Source of the DNA: JACVRW01 sp963734365
GTDB lineage: Bacteria > Actinomycetota > Thermoleophilia > Solirubrobacterales > Thermoleophilaceae
Length of the DNA stretch: 64,000 nucleotides
Direction: 5' to 3'
Assembly: GCA_963734365.1 (NCBI GenBank)
Contig: CAVTGV010000002.1
Span: 248,001 to 312,000 of the forward strand
The notes beneath the pieces are model-generated. The model saw only the letters and a list, made by a program, of their open reading frames with translations, was not told where the DNA came from and made no database searches. Below are positions 34,542 through 43,937 of the stretch, in pieces (the stretch's first letter is position 1; each line of letters begins with the position of its first letter). A program made the translations under genes and the position numbers.

Positions 34542-35992
34542 CTGGGTTGATCGGGCAGCGCAGGCCCCAGTCCTTCTCGGCCGCAAGGCTCGCGGAGCTC
34601 GGCTGGCCGCTGGTGATCGGCCTGGCGAGCATCGTGCTGCTGGGCGGCCTGCTGATCCTGAACATCCAAGCCGCCTGCGCGTTCGTGGTTGTTGTGCTCG
34701 TCGTCGCGCTCCACCAGCACGACCGGCGCTGGGGCGTTGCGGCCATGCTGGCGCTCTGGTTTCTCGCCCCGGGCGTGCGCCGCACACTCGGCCTTCTGAC
34801 CGGCTTCGTGGAGAACGACCCGCTGTCACTGGCGCCGTTCGTCGCCACCGCCGCCATCGCGGGAGCGGAGCTCGTGCAGGTACGGGTCCCGTCGCAGATC
34901 AGGCGGATCGTCCTGGTGGCGGGCGCGGGCTTCGCAATCGGGCTCCCCGCCGGCCTCGTGGCGGGACCACAGGCCGCGGTCTACACCTTCTGCGCATATC
35001 TGGCTGCGCTCTCCGCCGCGTTCCTGGGCTTCAACGAGCGTGGCACCGCGGTACGTGACAGCACGCTGCGAAACGTGCTCCTGTACGCGATTCCGCCGAT
35101 CGCGGCGTACGCGATCCTCCAACGGATCCTGCCGCTCTCCGCTTGGGATCAGGCTTGGATCGACGCCGTGGACTTCAACAGCATCGGTGCCCCCGCCGAC
35201 GGCGAAGTGCGGGTGTTCGCCACGCTCAACAGCCCGGGCACGTTCGCGCCGATCCTCGCTCTCTCACTGTTGTGCTACCTCACCGTGAGGCCTCGGCACC
35301 CCGTGGTGGCGGTGGCCGGCGCCGGCCTCCTCACCGTGGCTCTGGAGCTCACCTACGTACGCAGTGCCTGGATCGGGCTGATGGTCGCTGCTCTGGCCCA
35401 CGTCGTGGCGTCTGGCGGACGCAGCGCCAAGCTCATCTTCGGCTCGGCTGGCGCGGTGATCGCGGTCACCTTGGTGCTGGCTCCGGTGCTCCCGGCTGCG
35501 CAGGACGTGGTCGACCGCTTCGACACCATCGGACATCTCGCGGACGATCGCTCCGCCAACGAGCGCTCGGCGACCTTCTCCAACACCCTGCCGACAGCTC
35601 TGAACGCGCCGGTCGGGCACGGCCTCGGCAGTGCGGGCGAGCAGTCCAAGCTCACGGCCGATCCCGCCTTGCGAATCCCTGACAACGGGTACCTGGCGCT
35701 CCTCTTTCAGGTCGGCCCAATCGGCTTCCTCCTGGTGCTGGCCGCGATCGCTCTGATGCTGCGTGCGGCCTGGAAGGGAGCCCGAGATCGTGCGCCCGGC
35801 CGGGACCTGCGCCTGCTCCTCTTCGCGATGTTCGTCTTCACGCTGGTCCAGCTCGGTTCCGGCGATCAGCTCTACGGCGTGACCGCCGTGATCTTCTGGT
35901 TCATCGGCGGACAGGTGCTCGCCTACGAGTACCTGCGCCGGCGCCGCGAGGGTGGGCGTGCGCTCGCCGGGGTCGCCGGAGGCGCTCAGTAG
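34538..35992 (+). CDS. O-antigen ligase/polymerase (Wzy/WaaL-like) membrane protein
   Basis: A 484-residue protein with about twelve hydrophobic segments and one large extracytoplasmic loop (about residues 315-390), the shape of O-antigen polymerases and ligases. The Wzy_C-like region has ELTYVRSAWIGLMVAAL before the loop, and GHGLGSAG ... IPDNGYLALLFQVGPIGFLLVL after it. It would polymerise or attach lipid-linked repeats. The GTG start overlaps the glycosyltransferase stop. It converges with the acyltransferase gene by a 7-nt overlap. Confidence 0.85.
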   Translation: MTGLIGQRRPQSFSAARLAELGWPLVIGLASIVLLGGLLILNIQAACAFVVVVLVVALHQHDRRWGVAAMLALWFLAPGVRRTLGLLTGFVENDPLSLAPFVATAAIAGAELVQVRVPSQIRRIVLVAGAGFAIGLPAGLVAGPQAAVYTFCAYLAALSAAFLGFNERGTAVRDSTLRNVLLYAIPPIAAYAILQRILPLSAWDQAWIDAVDFNSIGAPADGEVRVFATLNSPGTFAPILALSLLCYLTVRPRHPVVAVAGAGLLTVALELTYVRSAWIGLMVAALAHVVASGGRSAKLIFGSAGAVIAVTLVLAPVLPAAQDVVDRFDTIGHLADDRSANERSATFSNTLPTALNAPVGHGLGSAGEQSKLTADPALRIPDNGYLALLFQVGPIGFLLVLAAIALMLRAAWKGARDRAPGRDLRLLLFAMFVFTLVQLGSGDQLYGVTAVIFWFIGGQVLAYEYLRRRREGGRALAGVAGGAQ

Positions 35993-36522
35993 AGCGGAGG
36001 ACGTCGCCCTCCGAGGCGGTAGTCGATACCGCCACTGCGCTCAGCCACCCGGCGTGCCGGAACGCCGCCCACGACCGTTCGCGCTGGAACATCGCGGGTC
36101 GCGACACCCCCGGCGGACACCACGGCGCCCTGGCCCACGCTCACGCCGGCGAGCACGATCGCCCGCGTCGCGATCCAGGCGTGGTCGGCGATCTCGATCG
36201 GAGCTACCTGGCGCTCGAAGTCGTCTGAGTCGACGTTGTGGTTCGCCGTGAGCAGTTGGCTGTCGGATGAGACGAGCACGTCCTCGCCGACCGTCAGGCC
36301 CCCGCGAGCATCGAGCACGACTCGAAAGCCGATCTGGACGCGATCTCCGAGCACGAGCTCCTGGGCACCGATCACAGTCGTGCCCCGGAACACGCACACC
36401 CCTCGTCCCAGCTTGACGCCTAGAACTCGCAACCAGAGCAGCCGCAGCCAGTGACCCGGCAGATGGGTGATGAGCAGGTTGAACACGCCCTGGCCGAGGA
36501 AGCGGAACAGACGGATCGTCAC
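35986..36522 (-). CDS. Left-handed beta-helix (hexapeptide-repeat) acyltransferase
   Basis: A 178-residue LbH enzyme of the WcaF/maltose-O-acetyltransferase type. Hexapeptide repeats run from VIGAQELVLGDRVQIGFRVVLDARGGLTVGEDVLVSS, with the likely catalytic histidine in TANHNVDS, then IEIADHAWIATRAIVLAGVSVGQGAVVSAGGVATRDVPARTVVGGVPAR. It probably O-acetylates a sugar of the repeat unit. GTG start 36522 lies 13 nt after the upstream glycosyltransferase gene, so the two are likely co-transcribed. Confidence 0.92.
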   Translation of the reverse strand: MTIRLFRFLGQGVFNLLITHLPGHWLRLLWLRVLGVKLGRGVCVFRGTTVIGAQELVLGDRVQIGFRVVLDARGGLTVGEDVLVSSDSQLLTANHNVDSDDFERQVAPIEIADHAWIATRAIVLAGVSVGQGAVVSAGGVATRDVPARTVVGGVPARRVAERSGGIDYRLGGRRPPLY

Positions 36523-36534
36523 GACGGGGGATGC

Positions 36535-37710
36535 TCACACATCGCGCCTGCCGCGGAGGCGGTGCGTGCGCGGCGCCCGCATCGCCTCGCCGTAGAGTTC
36601 CTCGAGCCGGTCGATCACCCGCGGCCACGCATAGCGTCGGTCGACGAGCCGGCGGTTGTGTGCACCCATGGCTCGCCGGAGCTCGGGGTCGGTGAGCAGC
36701 TCTCGCAGGGCGGCGGCCAGCGCGTCGGCGTCGCCGACCGGAACCTTGCGCCCGCCCGAGTCCGACACCACGTGACGCAGGCCACCGGCCGCGGTGGCCA
36801 CCACGGGCTTGCCGCAGGCCATTGCCTCCAACACGGTCAGCGGGTTGGCGTCGCCGTAGGCCGGCAGGCAGTACAGCGCGCAGCCCTGCATGGCGGCCAC
36901 GGCTGCGGTCCGGTCGAGCTGTCCCAGGAGCTCCACTCGCTCGAGGGAGGGCGTGCTCGACACCCGCCGCTCGACGAGGTCGCGCTCGGGTCCGCCTCCC
37001 GCGATCAGAAGCCGTGCGCCCGGGAGCTCGGGAGAGATCTGAGAGAAGGCGTCGAGGGCGACGTGAACACCCTTTCGACTGTCGAGATTGGCCAGGAACA
37101 GCAGGTCCTGGTTCGGTCGGCTGTGCTCGGCCGGGCGCCAGGTTTGGGCATCCACGCCCAACGGAAGCTCGTGGAGGTGCAGGCCGCGGCCGGCCAGCAC
37201 AGACACCTTCTCCTCGGCGGCCGGGTTGGACAGCAGCACGGTCGTGGCGGTCAATTGCTGGGCGGCCCGCAGTCCTCGTCTCACAGCGCGGGCCGCCCGC
37301 TTCTGCTGCGTGGCGGGATCCCGGCTCGGCAGCCAATCCGGGACGTAGGGACCGAGCACGAGCGGCGTCCGGGCGCCCGCGAGGCCGATCGTCACGCCTA
37401 TCTCCACCGGGGTGAGCTGATGGACGACGTCGAACGGGCTCTCCGATGAGAGCCGCCGGTAGAGGCCGCGTAGCCGCCGCATGAAGCCCAGCCGCGTCGC
37501 GACCGGATTGTCGCCGCCGCGGGCGAGGCTGTGAACGTGCACGTTGGGCGGCGGTTCCTCCCGCAGATCCACGATCCCGGCGGCTACGTGCAGATCGTGT
37601 CCACGCTGACTCAGCCCCTGAATGAAGCCGAAGGCCACAAGTCCGTCGCCGTGCGGCCGGTGATCGGTGAGAAGGGCGGACGGAGCGACAAGGAGGAGGC
37701 GCAGCGACAC
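36535..37710 (-). CDS. Glycosyltransferase family 4
   Basis: A GT-B enzyme of about 391 residues starting SLRLLLVAPSALLTDHRPHGDGLVAFGFI. Donor-side motifs are LLFLANLDSRKGVHVALDAF and LPAYGDANPLTVLEAMACGKPVVATAAGGL with the EX7E pair. GTG 37710 places the first beta strand at the N-terminus; TTG 37728 would add six residues. It diverges from the Wzc-like gene across 75 nt. Confidence 0.9.
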   Translation of the reverse strand: MSLRLLLVAPSALLTDHRPHGDGLVAFGFIQGLSQRGHDLHVAAGIVDLREEPPPNVHVHSLARGGDNPVATRLGFMRRLRGLYRRLSSESPFDVVHQLTPVEIGVTIGLAGARTPLVLGPYVPDWLPSRDPATQQKRAARAVRRGLRAAQQLTATTVLLSNPAAEEKVSVLAGRGLHLHELPLGVDAQTWRPAEHSRPNQDLLFLANLDSRKGVHVALDAFSQISPELPGARLLIAGGGPERDLVERRVSSTPSLERVELLGQLDRTAAVAAMQGCALYCLPAYGDANPLTVLEAMACGKPVVATAAGGLRHVVSDSGGRKVPVGDADALAAALRELLTDPELRRAMGAHNRRLVDRRYAWPRVIDRLEELYGEAMRAPRTHRLRGRRDV

Positions 37711-37769
37711 CCGATCATCATGGTCCAAACCTCATCCGGGTGTGTCGGCCCCATCGCGCAGACCTCCGC

Positions 37770-37775
37770 TAGCCT
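37770..37775 (+). promoter_or_regulatory. -10 element of the Wzc-like gene, leaderless-type
   Basis: TAGCCT ends 10 nt before the GTG at 37786 and supports this start over the much longer open frame upstream, which extends back into the divergent gene. Confidence 0.5.
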
Positions 37776-37785
37776 GACCCCTTCG

Positions 37786-39387
37786 GTGTCTTTCGAGAAC
37801 CACGAGAACAACGTCCGCGCAGGCGATTCGGCGCCGCGTGAGCAGGCGTCCCTGTTCGCCGTGCTGCTGCGTCGCGCGCCGATCATCATCGTGGTCACGC
37901 TGCTCTCGGCGGGGGCGGCCGCGGCTTTTGCCTACGCCAGCCGCGACGACTACGAATCAACGGCGAAGCTCGTGTTCCGTCAAACGGTGGGGCTCGAGCA
38001 GAACGCTCAGGGACTTCAGCCCGGGGCGCCCAACGCCGATCGCCTGGCGGGGAACAACGTTGCCGTGGTTGACTCGCGGCGGGTCGCGGACGAGACCGCC
38101 GAGCGGCTGGGGGGCGATGTCTCCGGCGAAGACGTGGCCAACGACGTGACCGTCACCGGTCTGAAGGACAGCGATGTGGTCAACGTCGTGGCCAAGGCCG
38201 ATTCGGCCGACGGCGCCGCGGACCTGGCGAACACCTACGCCGAGACCGCTCGGCGCCAGGCGCAGGCCGACCAGCAGGCCGAGACGGTCGCTGCCCTCCG
38301 GAGCGTCAGCCGCCAGCTGCGCGAGCTCCCGCCGGAGGCTCGCGCTGGAGACGACGCAGCGGCGCTGCGTGAGAACCGCGACAAGCTGCGCACGCTGGCC
38401 GATGTCGGCCCCGGCAGCCCACAGATCATCCAGGCCGGCTTCGTGCCCGAAGGCAAGAGCGGCAGTCCGCTCGAGACCATCCTGCTCGGCGCGCTGTTCG
38501 GCTTGATCCTGGGCGTCGGGCTCGCGCTGCTGCGCGACCAGATGGACCGCAGGCTCCACCACGCGGCCGAGGTCTCGGCGGCGTTCGACGCTCCGGTTCT
38601 CACGACTGTGCCGCGCAACCGCAAGCTCAAGCGAGCAGCGCCCTTCGACGAGCTGCCCTTGAACGTGGCCGAGTCGTTTCGAATGCTGCACATGAACCTG
38701 CGCTTCGGAATGGAACCCCCTGTTCGCAGTGTGCTCGTCACCTCCGCCCGCAGCCGCGAGGGCAAGACCACGGTGGCGTGGAATCTCGCCTGTGCCGCGG
38801 CCTCCTCCGGGCTGTCGGTGACCCTCGTCGAGGCGGATCTCCGCCGTCCGAGCATGGCCGAGCGCTATGGCCTACGGCCCGGGCCCGGGCTGTCCGAGCT
38901 ATTGCGGGGCGAGGTGTTGGTAGCCGATGCCCTGCAGAGTGTTCCGACCCACGAAGTGGATTCGAGCGCCAACGGCAGCGCACACTCCATGCAGGTGCTC
39001 GTGGCCGGCGCGCCGCCGCCCGATCCGTGGGCGCTCATGCAGTCGCCGGCCATGGTTCGTACGCTCGAGCTCGTCGCCCGCGACCTCGTCGTCATAGACA
39101 CGCCCCCGATTCCTCACGTCGCGGACGCCATCGCGCTGCTGCGCCGCGTCGACGGCGTGCTGGTGTGCGCGTCGGTCAACTCCACGAGTGGTCCCGAGGC
39201 CGGTCGCCTCCGCCACCAGCTGGAGACGCTCGACGCCCGGGTGCTGGGCGTGGTGGCCAACGGCGGCTCCGCCGCCACGGGATACGCGTATGCACCCCCG
39301 AAGGGCGGGGGTCCCAGGCCAGGCGGCCTCAGCGGCGGCACGCGCCTCGAGGATACGCCGGACGTTCCCTCCGCCCGGCCGCGCTGA
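37786..39387 (+). CDS. Wzc-like chain-length regulator with tyrosine-kinase (CpsD/BY-kinase) domain
   Basis: A 533-residue protein. Residues 31-50 and 226-248 are the two membrane segments of a Wzz co-polymerase domain with a short extracytoplasmic loop. The cytosolic C-terminal half is a BY-kinase/MinD-like ATPase: Walker A SAREGKTT variant SREGKTT with Lys327, Walker A' VTLVEADLRRPSMA and Walker B LVVIDTPPIPHVADA. The tail ends in a Gly/Pro-rich stretch with only two tyrosines, so the usual autophosphorylated Tyr cluster is missing. It would control polymer length and export. Confidence 0.9.
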   Translation: MSFENHENNVRAGDSAPREQASLFAVLLRRAPIIIVVTLLSAGAAAAFAYASRDDYESTAKLVFRQTVGLEQNAQGLQPGAPNADRLAGNNVAVVDSRRVADETAERLGGDVSGEDVANDVTVTGLKDSDVVNVVAKADSADGAADLANTYAETARRQAQADQQAETVAALRSVSRQLRELPPEARAGDDAAALRENRDKLRTLADVGPGSPQIIQAGFVPEGKSGSPLETILLGALFGLILGVGLALLRDQMDRRLHHAAEVSAAFDAPVLTTVPRNRKLKRAAPFDELPLNVAESFRMLHMNLRFGMEPPVRSVLVTSARSREGKTTVAWNLACAAASSGLSVTLVEADLRRPSMAERYGLRPGPGLSELLRGEVLVADALQSVPTHEVDSSANGSAHSMQVLVAGAPPPDPWALMQSPAMVRTLELVARDLVVIDTPPIPHVADAIALLRRVDGVLVCASVNSTSGPEAGRLRHQLETLDARVLGVVANGGSAATGYAYAPPKGGGPRPGGLSGGTRLEDTPDVPSARPR

Positions 39388-39406
39388 GAACCCGGCAGGT
39401 GTTGCG

Positions 39407-40888
39407 CTAAGAGCCCCGGCGCGCCGGGTACTCGCCGCTGCGGCGGCTGAGCACGTAGGGGATCGTCCGGGCGAGGATCTTCGCGTCCAGCCAGAGCGAC
39501 CAGTTCGCGCAGTAGAGGTAGTCGATCTTGACCATGTCGCTCATCGGAACCCGGCTGGCGCCGAGGATCTGCCAGGGACCGGTCATACCGGGAGCAACGT
39601 GGTGCCGCCGGCGCTGCCAGCCCGAGAAGAGGCGATCCTCGTCGACCACGAGCGGCCTGGGTCCGACCAGGCTCATGTCTCCTCGGAGCACGTTGAAAAA
39701 CTGTGGCAGCTCGTCGAGCGACAAGCGCCGCAGGAGGCGTCCCACCCGGGTGGTCCGTGGATCGTTGGCGATCTTGAACAGGGGTGCTGGAGCCTCGTTG
39801 CGTTCCAGCAACTCCTGCTTTCGCTCGTCGGCATCGCTGACCATGGTCCGGAACTTCAGGAGCTGGAACTCGTTGCCGTGCCTACCCACACGCGTTTGGC
39901 GGTAGAGCACGCCGCCGGGCGAGCTGAGCTTCACGGCCAGGGCGATCAGCACCAGGGTCGGGGTGAGCAGGAAGATGAGCGCCACCCCGACACTCAGGTC
40001 GAAGGCTCGCTTGAGCAGCCTCGATGAAGGTGAAAGCCCAAAGCCGCGTACTCCCAGGAGGACCTGACCACCGAGATCGTCGAACTCGACGGACGTGCCG
40101 ACCACCTCGAGCATGCGGGGCAGCACCGCAACCCGGACTCCGCACGCCGTGGCGAGCCTCACCGCGTCGACCACGTCTTCGCCACCCTCCTGCCGCGGGG
40201 CGACGACGACCCGCTCGACGGCGTGCTCCTCCAGGATCGCCGGAAGATCGTCGATCGTCCCGAGCAGCTTGTCGGGAGGCGGAGCCATGTCGTCGGCCAC
40301 GGAGACACGACCGATCACCTTCGCGGCGAGCCGGTGATCCTCGGCGAGCTTGCGCCTTACCAATGTCGCGGCGCCCGCGTCACCCACCACCAGTAGCCGT
40401 TCGGGCGAAGAGCTCCGCACGACCACGAAGCGGACCGCGGCACGGAGCAGGAGCAGACAGCACAGGAGTCCTCCCCAGAGCAGGAGCGGATGGGAGCGGC
40501 CGGTGAACTGCAGCCCCTGAAGGGCCTCCACCAGGAGAACGAAGATCGCCGCCACCGCAACGAGGGCGGGGGTCTCGTCCAATGTGGTCTTGTTCAGCAC
40601 GAACTGATCGCGGTCGTAGAGACCCGCGGCCTTGCTCAGCAGGAGGTAGAAGGGCAGGAGCACGACGAGCCACAGCGTGAGCTGGGCACCGCTGAAGGCC
40701 GCGGTGAGCAGCAGCGAGATGCTCACGGCGGCCACGTCCGCGCCGACGAGCCCCCAGCGTGCGACCGCTTCACGGCGACGGGCTCGCAGGGGCAGGTCGA
40801 GCTCATCCACCGGCAACCCCGGCGCCTCCGGAGAGGAGAGCAGGCGGTTGTGGGCCAATCGCCGGTCGGTGACTCTCGTGTCGGGCAT
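39407..40888 (-). CDS. Polyprenyl glycosylphosphotransferase (exopolysaccharide-initiating, WbaP/CpsE-like)
   Basis: A 493-residue protein that transfers a sugar-1-phosphate onto undecaprenyl phosphate to start a repeat unit. Four to five N-terminal membrane segments, a CoA-binding-like Rossmann region (LLVVGDAGAATLVRRKL), then the catalytic domain: KRAFDLSVGVALIFLLTP, KFRTMVSDADE, and RLSLDELPQFFNVLRGDMSLVGPRP. ATG start at 40888. The paralogous gene lies 18 nt upstream on the same strand. Confidence 0.95.
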   Translation of the reverse strand: MPDTRVTDRRLAHNRLLSSPEAPGLPVDELDLPLRARRREAVARWGLVGADVAAVSISLLLTAAFSGAQLTLWLVVLLPFYLLLSKAAGLYDRDQFVLNKTTLDETPALVAVAAIFVLLVEALQGLQFTGRSHPLLLWGGLLCCLLLLRAAVRFVVVRSSSPERLLVVGDAGAATLVRRKLAEDHRLAAKVIGRVSVADDMAPPPDKLLGTIDDLPAILEEHAVERVVVAPRQEGGEDVVDAVRLATACGVRVAVLPRMLEVVGTSVEFDDLGGQVLLGVRGFGLSPSSRLLKRAFDLSVGVALIFLLTPTLVLIALAVKLSSPGGVLYRQTRVGRHGNEFQLLKFRTMVSDADERKQELLERNEAPAPLFKIANDPRTTRVGRLLRRLSLDELPQFFNVLRGDMSLVGPRPLVVDEDRLFSGWQRRRHHVAPGMTGPWQILGASRVPMSDMVKIDYLYCANWSLWLDAKILARTIPYVLSRRSGEYPARRGS

Positions 40889-40906
40889 CGCTATCGCTTC
40901 ACTCGC

Positions 40907-42373
40907 TCAGTACGCCCCGCGCGCCCCGAAGATCGCCGATCCGGTCCGGAAGAGGATCTTGATGTCCTTGCGCAGGCTGTAGTTCTCAACGTACTCGCGC
41001 TCCACCGCCATGCGTTCCTGGAAGTTCAGCTGGCCGCGGCCGTGGACCTGCATGGGCCCGGTCAGGCCGGGACGCATCTGGAGGCGGAAGCGCTGGGTCT
41101 CGCCGTAGCGCTCCACCAGCCAGACCTCTTCCGGGCGCGGCCCGACCAGGCTCATGTCGCCGCGCAGGACGTTGAACAGCTGGGGGAGCTCGTCGAGGCT
41201 CGTGCGTCGAAGCAGGCGCCCCACCCGGGTGACCCGCGGGTCCTCGCGCAGCTTGAACATCGGCTCGGCCAGCTCGTCGACCGCTATGACCTCGGAGATC
41301 CGCTCTTCGGCGTCCTGGCACATCGTGCGGAACTTGAGTATCCGGAACGGCTTTCCGTGGCGGCCGGCGCGCAGCTGGGTGAACAGCGCGGGGCCGCGTG
41401 AGTCGAGTCGGATGGCTATCGCGATCACCACCAGAAGCGGTACGAGCACCACGAGGGCGCAGGCGGCGACAGCCACGTCGAGCGCCCGCTTGATGGCCAT
41501 GGTCGAGGGCGAGGTCCCCCAGGTGCGGTACTCGATCACCGGCATCTCGGCGATGTGGTTGAGCTCCACGGCGGTGCCCAGCATCGCGCGCATGGGGGGC
41601 ACTACGCTCAGCTTGATCCCGCCGGATCGGCAGGCTGAGACCACGTGGGCGAGCGTGCTCTCGTCGAGCTCGGGCACGGCCAGCACCACGCGCTCCACGC
41701 GGGCCTCGGCGAGGAGCCACTGGAGGTCCTCCTTGGAGAGCTCGCTCAGCCGTTCGATCTCGGCCACGTACGGCTTGCCCTCGCCATCGGCGTCGGACTC
41801 GTTGGTCGAGTACTCCATCACCGAGAGGTGATGGCCCGGCTCGAGCGCCAGCTTGCGCGCCACCGCATCCGCCAGGGCCCCGCTGCCCAGGACCAGGGCT
41901 CGCTCCGGCGCGACGCGGCTGCGCCAGATCGCCCGCGCGGCGGCTCGCAGCGCGAACGCCGCCACCAGGGCTGTGGCGTAGAGCGCGATCGCGCTGTCCA
42001 CGGTGAGCGTCTCGTCCGGCAGCGCACGGATGAAGAACAGCGTGCCCGCCACCGAGAGCGTGATCCAGTGGAAGATCGCCGGCGCCTCGTCGACGGTGAG
42101 GTGCCAGATCTTCGGGTGGTCGGAGTCGTAGAGACCCTCCATCTTCGCGATCACGAGCCACAGGGGGAGGGTGGCGAGGGCCCAGAGCGGATCCGTGGTG
42201 CCCTCCACCAGCGTCATCGCGCCTACCGCGGCGAGAAAGCAGCCGAGGTCGGATGCGAACAACAGACGTCGCCTGAGCGCGTCCTTTCGAGCGGCCGGGG
42301 TCCGGCGCGGGGGACCGGGTTCCCCAGGACGCGCGGACGCGGCGCGGTCGTGGGTGGTTCCGACGGGCTGCAC
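40907..42373 (-). CDS. Polyprenyl glycosylphosphotransferase, tandem paralog
   Basis: A 488-residue paralog of the next gene with the same layout: membrane segments from about residue 38, Rossmann-like middle part (ALVLGSGALADAVARKL), membrane anchor KRALDVAVAACALVVLVPLL, and catalytic motifs KFRTMCQDAEE and RTSLDELPQLFNVLRGDMSLVGPRPEE. The GTG at 42373 is preceded on its strand by TAGAGT (42391-42386), leaving about a 6-nt leader. Two initiators imply two repeat-unit types. Confidence 0.95.
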   Translation of the reverse strand: MQPVGTTHDRAASARPGEPGPPRRTPAARKDALRRRLLFASDLGCFLAAVGAMTLVEGTTDPLWALATLPLWLVIAKMEGLYDSDHPKIWHLTVDEAPAIFHWITLSVAGTLFFIRALPDETLTVDSAIALYATALVAAFALRAAARAIWRSRVAPERALVLGSGALADAVARKLALEPGHHLSVMEYSTNESDADGEGKPYVAEIERLSELSKEDLQWLLAEARVERVVLAVPELDESTLAHVVSACRSGGIKLSVVPPMRAMLGTAVELNHIAEMPVIEYRTWGTSPSTMAIKRALDVAVAACALVVLVPLLVVIAIAIRLDSRGPALFTQLRAGRHGKPFRILKFRTMCQDAEERISEVIAVDELAEPMFKLREDPRVTRVGRLLRRTSLDELPQLFNVLRGDMSLVGPRPEEVWLVERYGETQRFRLQMRPGLTGPMQVHGRGQLNFQERMAVEREYVENYSLRKDIKILFRTGSAIFGARGAY

Positions 42374-42385
42374 CTCGTCGCGCGC

Positions 42386-42391
42386 ACTCTA
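42386..42391 (-). promoter_or_regulatory. -10 element of the tandem glycosylphosphotransferase genes
   Basis: TAGAGT on the minus strand ends 12 nt before the GTG at 42373, in the 37-nt gap between divergent genes. Confidence 0.4.
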
Positions 42392-42410
42392 ATCCAGGCT
42401 CCCCGAGCGT

Positions 42411-43937
42411 GTGTTGCGGCCCGACGAAGTTCCTACCCGAGCATCTAGTCTGGCGCCCACGGAGGCCGCCGGCAACAGCACCGTCCGCTCCGGCGATCGC
42501 GCGCAGGTCCTTCCGCTCGCGGCCCTCGGGGCGCTGCTCGTCACCGCGCTGGTCACAGCCGCGGTGCTCGCTCTGCTGGATGTTCCCGCCGCCTGGGGCC
42601 TTCTGGGCGTGTGCGCGGCCGTCACCGTGCCGGTCGCCCTCTGGGGCCTGGCCAGCGGCCGCTTCTTCGAGCCGCTGCCGTTGCTCGCGGCCGCCGGCGC
42701 GCTGTTGTTCGTGGCGCGGCCCCTGCAGCTGTTCGTCGACTGGCGCGACCTCTACAGCTACGTCTTCCTGACCGACCCCGTGAGCAGCCTGGTGCGGCTC
42801 GACGGGCAGGAGATGGCGAACTTCGTGAGCTCGCGTCTCCAGGAGCCGATCGACTCCGCCTTCGCTCGCGCGAGCGGCGCCTGTGCGCTCTTCTTCGTTG
42901 CTCTGCTCGTGGGCTACCAGCTCGGCCTCGGCCGGAGGCTGGGGGAGCGCCTGTCCCGGCTGACCGGCCCCCGCCGTCCGCTCAACGCGCCGGTCGCGAT
43001 CGGCCTCTCGCTGGTCCTCGGCCTGGGCGCGTCCACGGCGATCATCGTGCGCGGAAAGGGTCCGGCCTCAGCCTTCGAGAACGCATCGCAGCAGGCCACC
43101 CTCTCGGACAGCTTCGCGCTGTTCGTCGTCGCGGGCTTCGCCACCGCCGCGGTGGTGATCTGGGCCGCTTGGATGCGACCGCGCGGCCGGCTCCAGTGGG
43201 GCGCCTTCCTGATCTCGGTGGCGGCGGTGTGCGCCTTCGCCGTCGCGGCCGGCTCACGCAGCCGGGTGTTCGTGGCCCTGCTGGCGCTGGCCGTGGTCAT
43301 CCACTACCTCTGGCGGCCTTGGCGCCGCCGCGAGATCGTGGTGGTGGCGATCCTCCTGCTGGCCTTCGCGAGTGCCTTCGTGGTTCTCCGCGAAGTGGCC
43401 GAGAGCCGCTCGCTGGGCGAGGCGTTCGAGACCGCCCCTCGGCACATCCTGGACGGGCGCGTGATCGCCAACGACCTCACGAGCTACGACCTCGTGGTCT
43501 ACGCCACCACGATCTACGGCCGCGAGCGCGACCACGAGCACGGCCGCTTCCTGCTCGACGGCGTCCGCTCGTTCGTGCCCCGCGCCATCGACTCGGGCAA
43601 GCCCGAGGGAGGGGACATCACGTTCCGCAAGGTGGTGTGGGGGGGTACATACGTGGCGGGACGCCCGCCCACCGCCGTGGGTGACCTGTGGATCGACTTC
43701 GGCTTCCCGGGGGTGGCGATCGGCGGCTTCCTGATCGGGCTGCTCGCCCGCGGGCTGCTCGGGTTCACGGCCGGAGCGGGGCCGGGGCGCGAGTACCGGG
43801 TGGCGCTGTACGCGATCGGCCTGGTCGTCCTGTTCACGCTCGTGGTGGACACCTTCTCGCTGGCGCTCGGCTACGTGTTCACCCTGGCTCTGCCCTTCGC
43901 GGTGGCGGTGTACGGATTCGGCCGGCTGCGAACGTGA
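42411..43937 (+). CDS. Polysaccharide polymerase-like membrane protein (Wzy-type)
   Basis: About 508 residues with eleven or twelve hydrophobic segments and a long extracytoplasmic loop near 345-430 (EAFETAPRHILDGRVIANDLTSYDLVVY ... GGDITFRKVVWGGTYVAGRPPTAVGDLWIDFG), resembling oligosaccharide repeat-unit polymerases. It would link repeat units outside the inner membrane. The start is uncertain: GTG 42411 is the first codon, but a TAGTCT hexamer at 42446-42451 raises the possibility of a later start. It is followed by a lipoprotein and a glycosyltransferase, each coupled by GTGA overlaps. Confidence 0.8.
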   Translation: MLRPDEVPTRASSLAPTEAAGNSTVRSGDRAQVLPLAALGALLVTALVTAAVLALLDVPAAWGLLGVCAAVTVPVALWGLASGRFFEPLPLLAAAGALLFVARPLQLFVDWRDLYSYVFLTDPVSSLVRLDGQEMANFVSSRLQEPIDSAFARASGACALFFVALLVGYQLGLGRRLGERLSRLTGPRRPLNAPVAIGLSLVLGLGASTAIIVRGKGPASAFENASQQATLSDSFALFVVAGFATAAVVIWAAWMRPRGRLQWGAFLISVAAVCAFAVAAGSRSRVFVALLALAVVIHYLWRPWRRREIVVVAILLLAFASAFVVLREVAESRSLGEAFETAPRHILDGRVIANDLTSYDLVVYATTIYGRERDHEHGRFLLDGVRSFVPRAIDSGKPEGGDITFRKVVWGGTYVAGRPPTAVGDLWIDFGFPGVAIGGFLIGLLARGLLGFTAGAGPGREYRVALYAIGLVVLFTLVVDTFSLALGYVFTLALPFAVAVYGFGRLRT

